A stretch of DNA of 46,772 nucleotides from assembly GCA_902620585.1 (NCBI GenBank), contig CACNJC010000010.1:1-46772 (forward strand), in the 5' to 3' direction. The position numbers were made by a program, and so were the translations under genes. Shown here one piece after another: positions 9,274 to 16,983 of the stretch. Origin of the DNA: an uncultured Pelagibacteraceae bacterium. GTDB lineage: Bacteria; Pseudomonadota; Alphaproteobacteria; Pelagibacterales; Pelagibacteraceae. The first letter of the stretch is position 1. Each line of letters begins with the position of its first letter. Under the pieces are notes generated by a model. That model was not told where the DNA came from and did not search any database. It saw nothing but the letters and a program-made list of their open reading frames with translations.

Positions 9274-9917
9274 TTAATCTTTAAATGTTTGCTTACTATT
9301 TTAAATATTTTTTTTTCTAGGTCATTATTATTTGATGATGAGTCTAGTACATAATAATTTTTTTTGTTTTTGGCAATTTTAAGGAAAGATTTTTGAGCTT
9401 TTGAATAAAAGGACTGTGAAAAATTATCGTATCTATTTTTTGTTTTTCTCTTTTTGAGTCTTAATCTAGAGACTTTGGGAGATACTTTTAAAATAAATGT
9501 TATATTAGGTTTAATTCCTTTTAAAATGATTTTATGAATGTAATCAATAAAAGATCTTTTTACTTTTTTTCCATCAATCTGATATGCTATTGTTGAGTCA
9601 ATAAACCTATCACAAATCACGATCCATTTTTTTTTAAGGGCAGGAATTATCTTATTCGTCACATGTTCATTTCTTGCGGCTAAATATAATAAGGTGTCGG
9701 TATATTTATCAAATTTTTCCTTTTTTCCTTTATTGAAATAGTCTTTAAGAATAAGATTTCTTATAGACTCGGCACTTCTAGTCCCTCCTGGCTCACGAGT
9801 TAATAATGCTTTGATTTTTTTTTTTTGTAAAATTTTTTTAAGTTTAAGGCTTTGATAGGATTTTCCACATCCCTCTACTCCTTCAAAAACTATAAAAAAA
9901 GGTTTTTTTTTATACAT
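9270..9917 (-). CDS. tmk: Thymidylate kinase
   Basis: Phosphorylates dTMP to dTDP in the dTTP pathway. The 215-residue protein shows the P-loop GVEGCGKS (residues 13-20), the dTMP-binding TREPGGTRSAE stretch near residue 40, the DRFIDSTIAYQ motif near residue 95, and a Lys/Arg-rich LID (LRLKKRKTKNRYD). Coupling to holB by an ATGA overlap keeps two replication genes together. The 5' end overlaps dacA by 8 nt. Confidence 0.96.
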   Translation of the reverse strand: MYKKKPFFIVFEGVEGCGKSYQSLKLKKILQKKKIKALLTREPGGTRSAESIRNLILKDYFNKGKKEKFDKYTDTLLYLAARNEHVTNKIIPALKKKWIVICDRFIDSTIAYQIDGKKVKRSFIDYIHKIILKGIKPNITFILKVSPKVSRLRLKKRKTKNRYDNFSQSFYSKAQKSFLKIAKNKKNYYVLDSSSNNNDLEKKIFKIVSKHLKIK

Positions 9918-11061
9918 CTCCCCAAATCAAATAATTTAAGGATGTGATTAAACTCTGAAAAAAATTTACTTTTGATATTTTTTCCGAAGCGAATAATGGT
10001 AAAGTTTTAACTATTTCATCTCTTTTTAATATAACTAAATCAGCAATTTTTTGATCTTTATCGATTGGTGCTTTAATTGGACCATTGTATTTGAGATATA
10101 CTTTAAAATTTCGAATATCTTTTTTATTAATAGTTAAATAATAGTCTTCTTTTGGTGCTGCTTTAATTTTATTCTTTTTTCCTAACCAAGTATCTAGCTC
10201 AAAAAATGTATCCTCTTTCTTGGCTATTTCATATGTATTAGAATTTCTGAATCCCCAGTTTAAAAGTTTTAGTGATTGTGAACTTCTAAGTTGTTTTGTT
10301 GGAAACCCCGATCCAACTGCAATTATTCTTCTTTCTTCTTTTTTCATTGAACTTGCTAATGAATATTTTTCTACTGCAAGATATCCTGTCTTGATACCGT
10401 CTGCTCCAACTCTTTTGTATAAAAGTGGATTTCTATTTCCTTGCTTAATAGGGTCTCCGCCTGTTCTATCCCATGTAAAAGATTTTTCTTTATACCATTC
10501 GTAAAAAACTGGATAATTTGTAATTAAGTATTTTGACATTAGTGCAATATCTCTGACTGTTGAATAATTATCTGGACTATTAATCCCTGAAGAATTTGAA
10601 AAATTTGTTGATGCCATACCTATTTCTTCAGCTTTCTCATTCATCATTTCTGCAAAAGCTTCTTCTGAACCTGCAATGCCCTCGGCTAGAGCAACGCAAG
10701 CATCATTTCCGGAAACAATTATAATACCGTAAAGTAAATCTTCTACTGAAACCTCGTCATTGATCATTATAAACATTGATGAATATCCGCTTTCGGACAA
10801 TCTCCAAGCATTTTCTGAAACTACAAATTTATCATCTAATGAAAGTTTGTTTTTTTTTATTAAGTCAAAAGCAATGATTGTTGTCATTATTTTTGTCATA
10901 GAAGCGGGATATATTTGTATATCTGGCTCATATTCATATAAAATTTTATCAGAGTGATAATCAATAACTATCGCAGTTCTAACATCAACTTTTAGTTCAG
11001 CAGAAAAAACTGAAATATAGTTGAAAAAAAATAGTAATATTAAAATTAAAAGTTTATTCAT
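9910..11061 (-). CDS. dacA: D-alanyl-D-alanine carboxypeptidase (peptidase S11)
   Basis: Penicillin-binding protein of 383 residues that trims the terminal D-Ala from peptidoglycan stem peptides in the periplasm. Signal peptide residues 1-20. The three active-site motifs are complete: SMTK (Ser54 nucleophile, Lys57), SGN (117-119) and KTG (224-226). The C-terminal part, from about residue 270, matches the beta-rich PBP5-like domain. The last residues (SLITSLNYLIWGDV) could form the amphipathic membrane anchor of this family. It overlaps rlpA and tmk by 8 nt each. Confidence 0.95.
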   Translation of the reverse strand: MNKLLILILLFFFNYISVFSAELKVDVRTAIVIDYHSDKILYEYEPDIQIYPASMTKIMTTIIAFDLIKKNKLSLDDKFVVSENAWRLSESGYSSMFIMINDEVSVEDLLYGIIIVSGNDACVALAEGIAGSEEAFAEMMNEKAEEIGMASTNFSNSSGINSPDNYSTVRDIALMSKYLITNYPVFYEWYKEKSFTWDRTGGDPIKQGNRNPLLYKRVGADGIKTGYLAVEKYSLASSMKKEERRIIAVGSGFPTKQLRSSQSLKLLNWGFRNSNTYEIAKKEDTFFELDTWLGKKNKIKAAPKEDYYLTINKKDIRNFKVYLKYNGPIKAPIDKDQKIADLVILKRDEIVKTLPLFASEKISKVNFFQSLITSLNYLIWGDV

Positions 11062-11794
11062 TAATTGTTATGTCCAATTCCTCAAAACCAAAATTTTTAA
11101 GATGAATGTAATCATTTTTCATTAAATTAATAGAGTTATAAGGCCCTGATAACAGAGTTATTTTATTAGATTTTTTTGACTTAATATACAATTTTTTACT
11201 GTTAAAAGTTGCAAGTTCTTGTGTGATTCTTTTTTTTAAAAAAAAGGCCGAATCTTTTGAATAAAATTCTCCAATTATTATATAAAATTTATCTTTTGAA
11301 GATTTGTTTTTATTATTGTTATTTTTAGAGATATTATTAATTTTAACTGTTTCCACTGGTGCTTTGTTATGAATTTTTTCTTCCTCTTTATAAATTTTTG
11401 TTTTTTTGGCTACAAACGACTTATTTCTTTTAACCTCTATAACTTCTACCATTGGTAAGTCTAATGTAAGATTAATTTTTTTGGCTACAGGTTCAGTTAT
11501 TAAAATTTTATAAAATTCAGGATATGCTAATCTTTTGCTATTTTTTAAAATTATTGAGTCGTTTGTTTTTATATTAATTATCTTGATCAAAGTTCCAGGT
11601 CTCAATTTATTGTGAGCTATCTGAAGTGAATTATTGTCTAATCTTTTTGCTATCAGTTTATTAATAAAATCTTCTTCATTATATATGTATGCAAAACCTT
11701 TAGAGTTATAAGTTTGATGTAACTTTGAATTAACATAATTTTGTGTACAAGATGTTAAAAAAAATAGAACTAATATTAAAATTTTATATTTCAT
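11054..11794 (-). CDS. RlpA-like lipoprotein with SPOR domain
   Basis: Predicted lipoprotein of 246 residues: signal peptide with lipobox LTSC, lipid-carrying Cys16. Residues 55-115 resemble the RlpA double-psi beta-barrel (QIAHNKLRPGTLIKIINIKT matches the usual AHKTLPFGTxVxVTN). Residues 168-246 look like a SPOR peptidoglycan-binding domain (KFYIIIGEFYSKDSA). In enzymatic RlpA a conserved NDRGPF segment supplies a catalytic Asp; here the corresponding place reads LKNSKRLAYPEF, so lytic transglycosylase activity is doubtful. A Lys/Asn-rich linker separates the domains. Its position between mltB and dacA supports a role in cell-wall remodelling at the septum. Confidence 0.75.
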   Translation of the reverse strand: MKYKILILVLFFLTSCTQNYVNSKLHQTYNSKGFAYIYNEEDFINKLIAKRLDNNSLQIAHNKLRPGTLIKIINIKTNDSIILKNSKRLAYPEFYKILITEPVAKKINLTLDLPMVEVIEVKRNKSFVAKKTKIYKEEEKIHNKAPVETVKINNISKNNNNKNKSSKDKFYIIIGEFYSKDSAFFLKKRITQELATFNSKKLYIKSKKSNKITLLSGPYNSINLMKNDYIHLKNFGFEELDITINE

Positions 11795-12803
11795 TTTTAA
11801 AACGATCTTTAAGTGTGCAGACTGCTAATGCAAATCTTAAAGATCTATTCCAGTTTAATATTTTTTCGTAATTGCTATAAATTAGATAAGCTGGCATATA
11901 AGTATTGGAGCCAGGAATTATATCTTTATCGGGAGTAATAATTGCTGTTAACAAATTATCATTAAGATTTAACTCACTTGTATTTTCAATATACTTTTTA
12001 AAGAATTTCAATTTCTTTTTATTTTTAATATTACGTGCAGAAGAATTAAGATATTTTTTAGGTATATTGTCTTTAAGTTTTATCTTTGTAAAACAAGGAG
12101 TATTTTTTTCCCAGCCAATTTTATTAAGATAGTTAGCTGCCGATGCAAAAGAATCTTCAATATTTTTTAACTCGATAATTTTGTTTTCATTATAATCAAT
12201 TGCATAATTCCTAATTGTTCTTGGCATAAATTGAAAGTTTCCAAAAGCTCCTGCCCATGAACCAAATAATATATTTTTATCAATTATACCATTATCAATT
12301 AGTTTTAATAAAATAAGTAATTCCTTTGTAAAAAAATCACTTCTTCTTTTATCAAAACTTAATGTTGCTAATGAAGAGATTATATCCATTTTTCCTAAAT
12401 ATTTTCCAAAATTTGTTTCAATACCCATAAGTGCTAGTAATAACTCTTTCTCAACTAAAAATTTTTTATCTATATTATCAATTATAGTTTTTTCTTTTTT
12501 ATACAAAGAAATACCTTGTTTAACCTTTTTTTTACCCGTTCTTTTTTTAATATAAGTGAATGTATCCTCGTAAAATTCTGGTTGATACCTGTCATATTCA
12601 ATTACCTTAGGTAAAAATTTAGCATTAGACATAACATCATCAACTACATTTTTTGAAATACCTGAACTTACTGCCTTGTTTTTGAAATCTTTAATCCACA
12701 AGTCAAAATTAGGACTAGCAGCTAACAACGAGGATGAAAAAACTATTAAGAATATATAGGTATTAAAAGATATAAAGTTTTTAAGCATTTTTTTGAATAT
12801 CAT
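11784..12803 (-). CDS. mltB: Lytic murein transglycosylase B
   Basis: Periplasmic enzyme of 339 residues that cleaves peptidoglycan glycan strands, forming 1,6-anhydro ends. Signal peptide residues 1-29 (cleavage near LLAAS), with no lipobox, unlike E. coli MltB. The catalytic Glu129 is in LMGIETNFGK; GSWAGAFGNFQFMP and NYLNKIGW follow in the family order. No C-terminal peptidoglycan-binding domain is seen. The start at 12803 is an ATG; an in-frame ATG at 12788 is an alternative. It is the first of eight overlapping genes running down to the MBL hydrolase. Confidence 0.93.
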   Translation of the reverse strand: MIFKKMLKNFISFNTYIFLIVFSSSLLAASPNFDLWIKDFKNKAVSSGISKNVVDDVMSNAKFLPKVIEYDRYQPEFYEDTFTYIKKRTGKKKVKQGISLYKKEKTIIDNIDKKFLVEKELLLALMGIETNFGKYLGKMDIISSLATLSFDKRRSDFFTKELLILLKLIDNGIIDKNILFGSWAGAFGNFQFMPRTIRNYAIDYNENKIIELKNIEDSFASAANYLNKIGWEKNTPCFTKIKLKDNIPKKYLNSSARNIKNKKKLKFFKKYIENTSELNLNDNLLTAIITPDKDIIPGSNTYMPAYLIYSNYEKILNWNRSLRFALAVCTLKDRFKNEI

Positions 12804-12893
12804 ATAAAAGAGATATTAACTAGTATTTGAAATCCATATGATTATTGTTTTTTAACTACATTGGTAGTAATAAAGATAGTTAATCTATTTCAA

Positions 12894-12983
12894 GGAGAGG
12901 TGGCTGAGCGGTTGAAAGCACTGGTCTTGAAAACCAGCAACGGGGCAACTCGTTCGTGGGTTCGAATCCCACCCTCTCCGCCA
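12894..12983 (+). tRNA. tRNA-Ser (anticodon UGA)
   Basis: 90-nt tRNA with a long variable arm, as for serine. The acceptor GGAGAGG pairs with CCTCTCC, the discriminator is G and the CCA end is encoded (12981-12983). The anticodon loop CTTGAAA between CTGGT and ACCAG gives UGA. The T-arm GGGTTCGAATCCC is intact. The last base abuts the stop codon of the convergent sdhE gene with no spacing. Confidence 0.97.
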
Positions 12984-13238
12984 TCAAATTGTGTATTTTT
13001 TAAATATTTTTGAAATGATATTTTTATCAATATTCTTATCAACAATATCACGATAATAATAATTAAATATCACTTCATCCTCGAAGTCTAAAAATTTATC
13101 TAATTGATTAAGTTGATCTTGATTAAATGAATCAATGTATTTTTTGACAAATCCACTTAATAAAATATCCATCTCTTTTGTTCCTCTATAATTAGATCGA
13201 TATATTAACTTCTTTTTAAATATTTCTAATTCATTCAT
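12984..13238 (-). CDS. sdhE: FAD assembly factor SdhE
   Basis: Small soluble protein of 84 residues (Sdh5/SdhAF2 family) that helps attach FAD covalently to succinate dehydrogenase subunit A. The signature RSNYRGTKEMDILL (residues 14-27, with the key RGxxE) is clear, and the DQLNQLDKFLDFEDEVIFNYY stretch matches the rest of the family. Position beside divergent recG is conserved in Alphaproteobacteria. Only 26 bp separate it from recG. Its TGA directly abuts the 3' end of tRNA-Ser on the other strand. Confidence 0.92.
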   Translation of the reverse strand: MNELEIFKKKLIYRSNYRGTKEMDILLSGFVKKYIDSFNQDQLNQLDKFLDFEDEVIFNYYYRDIVDKNIDKNIISKIFKKYTI

Positions 13239-13264
13239 AGAAGTATTATATTATACATTAATAA
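13239..13264. promoter_or_regulatory. Compact divergent promoter region sdhE/recG
   Basis: The 26 bp between the two start codons hold AT-rich -10-like boxes on both strands: TATAAT twice on the minus strand (13250-13245 and 13255-13250), and TATACA (13252-13257) on the plus strand. From the usual -10 to start distance, transcripts would begin within a few bases of either ATG, so both mRNAs could be nearly leaderless. The -35 regions would lie inside the opposite genes. Confidence 0.35.
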
Positions 13265-15319
13265 ATGAATTTATTAAAAAAAGATATTCTGTTTAGTGAT
13301 GTGAACAAATTAAATGGAGTAGGAAAAAAATTATCTCAATACTTAAAAAATAGAAAAATAGAAAAAATTAAAGATATTTTGCTTAACCTGCCCTATTCAG
13401 AAACAGATAGATCTAAATTAGTAGATTTAGATAAATTAGAAATAGGTAAAATACAAACTATTAAAGTAATTGTTAAAAAACTTAACTTTCCTAGAATAAG
13501 AAACTTACCTAATAAAATTTTTTGTGAAGATAAAACAGGAAAAATTGAAGTTGTATATTTTAATAGTAGAGAGGGTTATTTAAGGAAACTTTTTCCAATA
13601 AATAAATGGGTTATTATAAGTGGAAAAATTGGTTTTTTTAAAAATAAATATCAAGTAACAAATCCAGATTACGTAACGACTCTTGATAAAGAAAAATATG
13701 TAAAAAAGATTATTCCGAAGTACTCATTAACAAAAGGGATAAATGAAAAAAAATACAGATTAATTTCGGATCAAGTAATTGATAATTTACCTGAAGTTAA
13801 AGATTGGTTTGAGCACCAGTTTTTAAAAGAAAACAATTTCTTAAGCTGGAGAGAAAATATTATTGCTTTACATAAAACTAAAGATAGCCAAAATAACCGA
13901 TCTAAAGCGTACAGGAGATTGGTGTTTGATGAAATTTGTGCAAATTTTCTTATATTATCGGAGAATAGAAAAAGAGTAAAAAAAAGGAAAAAAAATAAAG
14001 TTTTCAAATCAATTATTGCTGAGCAAATTTTGAGTAACTTATCATTTGATTTAACAAAAAGTCAAAAAAAAGTTCTTGATGAAATTAATCTAGATTTAAG
14101 ATCAAATTTTAGAATGTTTAGAATAATTCAAGGCGATGTCGGATCAGGCAAAACTATTGTATCTTTGCTCTCAATCGCAAATGTTGTTGAAAGTAATTAT
14201 CAGTGTGCTTTTATGGCTCCAACTGAAATTCTAGCTAGACAACATTTTGATTTAGCTAAAAAAATATTTAAAAAAAATAACATCAATGTGGAATTTCTAA
14301 CAGGAAAAACTGAAAATAGAAAAAGAAAAGAGATTATAAATAATTTAGAAAATGGAAAAATTAATTTAATTTTTGGAACTCATTCTCTATTTCAAAAAAA
14401 AATTATTTTTAGAAATTTAGGTCTAGTAATTATCGATGAACAACATAAGTTTGGTGTTAAACAAAGATCTGAACTTGCAAAAAAAGGTGGGGATGATTGT
14501 GATGTGCTTTTAATGTCCGCTACTCCCATCCCAAGAACAATGATTATGTCATTATATGGAGATATGGATATTTCTAAGATCCTAGAAAAACCTAAAAAAA
14601 GAAAAAAAATACTTACTATAAGTAAGCCGGAAAAAAAAGTTGATGAATTATGGCCATTTATAAAAAAACAAATTAAATTAGATAATCAAGTATTTTGGGT
14701 TTGTCCTTTAATAGAGGAGTCTAGTTTTATAGATTATTCATCTGCTAAAAAGAAATTTGATATTATAAATAAAAAATTTCCAAATCAAGTCGCTTTAATC
14801 CACGGAGCTCTGGAAAAAATTGAAAAAGAAAAAATTCTTGATCAATTTTTGAAAAAAAAAATAGATATATTAGTTTCTACTACAGTGATAGAAGTTGGAA
14901 TAGATTTCCCTAATGCAAATTTAATAATTATTGAAAATGCTAACAAATTTGGATTAGCACAGTTACATCAACTAAGAGGTAGAGTTGGAAGAGGAGATAA
15001 ACAAGGTGTATGTATTCTGTTATTTAAAGAAAGTTTAAGCAAAAATGCTGTTAAAAGAATTAAGATATTAAAAAGTTCGGATGATGGTTTTTATATTGCT
15101 GAAGAAGATATGCGTTTAAGAGGATTTGGTGACATTATTGGCTTTCAGCAAAGTGGTATTAAAAACTTTAGATTTGCTGATCCGGTAGTTCATGAAGATT
15201 TATTTATATTAGCTGAAAAATATATTAAAAAAAATAAAGTCAATGCAAATGAGGATAAATTTAACTTTTTGTTAAAATTATTTGATAAAGCTGAAATTAT
15301 AAATCAAAGAGTTGACTAA
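13265..15319 (+). CDS. recG: ATP-dependent DNA helicase RecG
   Basis: Branch-migrating helicase of 684 residues that remodels stalled replication forks and Holliday junctions. An N-terminal wedge/OB region (NGVGKKLSQYLKNRKI, then GKIEVVYFN) precedes the helicase core: Walker A GDVGSGKT at residues 290-297, the DEQH box at 391-394, SATPIPRT, and C-terminal motifs ATTVIEVGI-type (STTVIEVGIDFPNA) and QLHQLRGRVGRG. The length matches RecG. ATG at 13265 with almost no leader. The stop codon overlaps that of the convergent DUF502 gene by 4 nt. Confidence 0.97.
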   Translation: MNLLKKDILFSDVNKLNGVGKKLSQYLKNRKIEKIKDILLNLPYSETDRSKLVDLDKLEIGKIQTIKVIVKKLNFPRIRNLPNKIFCEDKTGKIEVVYFNSREGYLRKLFPINKWVIISGKIGFFKNKYQVTNPDYVTTLDKEKYVKKIIPKYSLTKGINEKKYRLISDQVIDNLPEVKDWFEHQFLKENNFLSWRENIIALHKTKDSQNNRSKAYRRLVFDEICANFLILSENRKRVKKRKKNKVFKSIIAEQILSNLSFDLTKSQKKVLDEINLDLRSNFRMFRIIQGDVGSGKTIVSLLSIANVVESNYQCAFMAPTEILARQHFDLAKKIFKKNNINVEFLTGKTENRKRKEIINNLENGKINLIFGTHSLFQKKIIFRNLGLVIIDEQHKFGVKQRSELAKKGGDDCDVLLMSATPIPRTMIMSLYGDMDISKILEKPKKRKKILTISKPEKKVDELWPFIKKQIKLDNQVFWVCPLIEESSFIDYSSAKKKFDIINKKFPNQVALIHGALEKIEKEKILDQFLKKKIDILVSTTVIEVGIDFPNANLIIIENANKFGLAQLHQLRGRVGRGDKQGVCILLFKESLSKNAVKRIKILKSSDDGFYIAEEDMRLRGFGDIIGFQQSGIKNFRFADPVVHEDLFILAEKYIKKNKVNANEDKFNFLLKLFDKAEIINQRVD

Positions 15320-15930
15320 TCTATATTTGAAGTACCTGCCGAAACAATAAATTTTGATGCTTGTTCAAAAGTGACATTTAAATAAATCAATTCTTTTTTA
15401 GGAACCATTAATAAAAAACCGCTTGTTGGGTTTGGTGTGGTAGGTAGAAAAACATTTACTAATTCTTCATTAACTTTATCTGATATAATTCCCTTATTGA
15501 TTTGAGTAGCAAATCCAACTGCCCAAACACCTTTTCTTGGATATTCAAGTAAAACAACACTTTTTTGATTCTCTTTATTTTTAGTAAATGTTTCTGTCAT
15601 TTGGCCAATGGCAGAGTAAATTGTTCGGAGAATGGGAATTTTTTTTAAAATATTATTAAATAATTCAAAAAATTTTTTTCCTAAAAAAGAAAGAGATAAC
15701 CATCCTACAAAAGTAATAATTATTAAAGCTATGAAAATTTCTAATCCTGGAATATCAAAAGGTAAATAATTGTTAGGATTTATTTCTTTAGGGATTAATT
15801 TGGTTGATAATTTGATGATAAACAAGGTTAAATACAAAGTGATACCAATAGGAATTAAAACAACCACTCCAGCTATAAAATTATTTCTAAGTCTGGCAAA
15901 AATAGATTTTTTTGTAGTTTTTTCTGACAT
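15316..15930 (-). CDS. DUF502 family membrane protein
   Basis: Protein of 204 residues with two strong transmembrane segments, about residues 17-38 (AGVVVLIPIGITLYL) and 62-84 (IALIIITFVGWLSL). A soluble region follows with the family marks PILRTIYSAIGQMTETF and VFLPTTPNPTSGFL. This is the DUF502 family, found beside recG in many Alphaproteobacteria; no molecular function is established that I can name. The stop (TAG) overlaps the recG stop (TAA) on the other strand. Short cytosolic N-terminus rich in Lys and Thr. Confidence 0.85.
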   Translation of the reverse strand: MSEKTTKKSIFARLRNNFIAGVVVLIPIGITLYLTLFIIKLSTKLIPKEINPNNYLPFDIPGLEIFIALIIITFVGWLSLSFLGKKFFELFNNILKKIPILRTIYSAIGQMTETFTKNKENQKSVVLLEYPRKGVWAVGFATQINKGIISDKVNEELVNVFLPTTPNPTSGFLLMVPKKELIYLNVTFEQASKFIVSAGTSNID

Positions 15931-16020
15931 TTTATGAATAACTTGAGAAAATGATAAAGACCATTATCAATATAAAAATTGCAATTAATAATTTATTATT
16001 TAAAATCATGAATCTTACTT

Positions 16021-16854
16021 ATGTATAACATAAATAGAAGAAAATTTCTTGGCTTATTTGGAGGAAGCTGTTGCTCGTTATTACTTCCTTCTTGTTCAAC
16101 AGTACCTATTACTGAAAGAAAACAATTAACAATAATTCCTGAAGCAAAAATTAATAGCCAAGCTGCAGCTGCTTATGAACAATTTAGAAGAAAATCAAAA
16201 CTTATAAATAGCGGATCTCAATTAAAAGAAGTTCGTGATATAGGTAGAAGAATTGAAGAATCTGTAAGTTCTTTTTTTAATATGAAAAATGAAGAAGATC
16301 CTACAAGAAATTTTCAGTGGGACTATGTTTTGGTTGATAATGATAAAATAGTTAATGCTTGGTGTATGCCAGGAGGAAAAATTGCTGTTTATACAGGTTT
16401 GTTGAAAATTACAAAAAACACTGATGCTTTATCTATAGTTATGGGTCACGAAATAGCTCACGCAGTTGCAAAACATTCTGTTGAAAGAGCCAGTCAAGCA
16501 ATGACTATAAACTTAGGTACAACTGTAGCGGATATTTTCCTAGGTGGAGCTATTAATAGAACACGAAATACAATAGGTCAAAATACTGGAATGGATATAT
16601 TTAGAATTGGAATTTTTAATCCATTTGGCAGAAAACAAGAAACTGAAGCTGATTATCTAGGTTTAATTTTCTCTTCATTAGCTGGTTATGACATTAGAGA
16701 GTCTGTTTTGCTTTGGCAAAGAATGGCTGAAAAAAATAAAGGAAAAGAGCCGCCAGTTTTTCTAAGCACACATCCATCTAGTGCCAAAAGAATTTCTAAT
16801 TTAAAAAATTGGATAAATGAAGTGATTATTAAATATCCTCCAATAAAGTCTTGA
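16021..16854 (+). CDS. M48 family metalloprotease, Tat-type lipoprotein
   Basis: Zinc metallopeptidase of 277 residues. The N-terminus has a twin-arginine-like motif (NRRKFLGLFGG, residues 5-15) followed by a hydrophobic stretch and lipobox LLPSC, so it is probably exported by Tat and lipid-anchored at Cys25. The active site HEIAH (in MGHEIAHAVAKH, near residue 144) and the third ligand Glu in KQETEADYLG are present, and the C-terminal STHPSSAKRI is typical. Relatives such as LoiP/YggG, BepA and YcaL act in envelope protein quality control; which of these it matches cannot be told. The gene ends 5 bp before tRNA-Lys on the opposite strand. Confidence 0.9.
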   Translation: MYNINRRKFLGLFGGSCCSLLLPSCSTVPITERKQLTIIPEAKINSQAAAAYEQFRRKSKLINSGSQLKEVRDIGRRIEESVSSFFNMKNEEDPTRNFQWDYVLVDNDKIVNAWCMPGGKIAVYTGLLKITKNTDALSIVMGHEIAHAVAKHSVERASQAMTINLGTTVADIFLGGAINRTRNTIGQNTGMDIFRIGIFNPFGRKQETEADYLGLIFSSLAGYDIRESVLLWQRMAEKNKGKEPPVFLSTHPSSAKRISNLKNWINEVIIKYPPIKS

Positions 16855-16859
16855 TTTAT

Positions 16860-16935
16860 TGGTGAGCCCTGATGGACTCGAACCATCGACACCCTCCTTA
16901 AAAGGGAGGTGCTCTACCAACTGAGCTAAGGGCCC
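16860..16935 (-). tRNA. tRNA-Lys (anticodon UUU)
   Basis: 76-nt tRNA on the minus strand. The acceptor GGGCCCT pairs with AGGGCTC (one G-U pair), the discriminator is A and CCA is encoded (16862-16860). The anticodon loop CTTTTAA between CCTCC and GGAGG gives UUU. D-loop AGCTCAGTTGGTAGAGC and T-loop GGTTCGAGTCC are standard. Confidence 0.97.
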
Positions 16936-16983
16936 TTAAAAAATATACTTTTATATATTTATTAAAAGAATTTCAAATAATTA

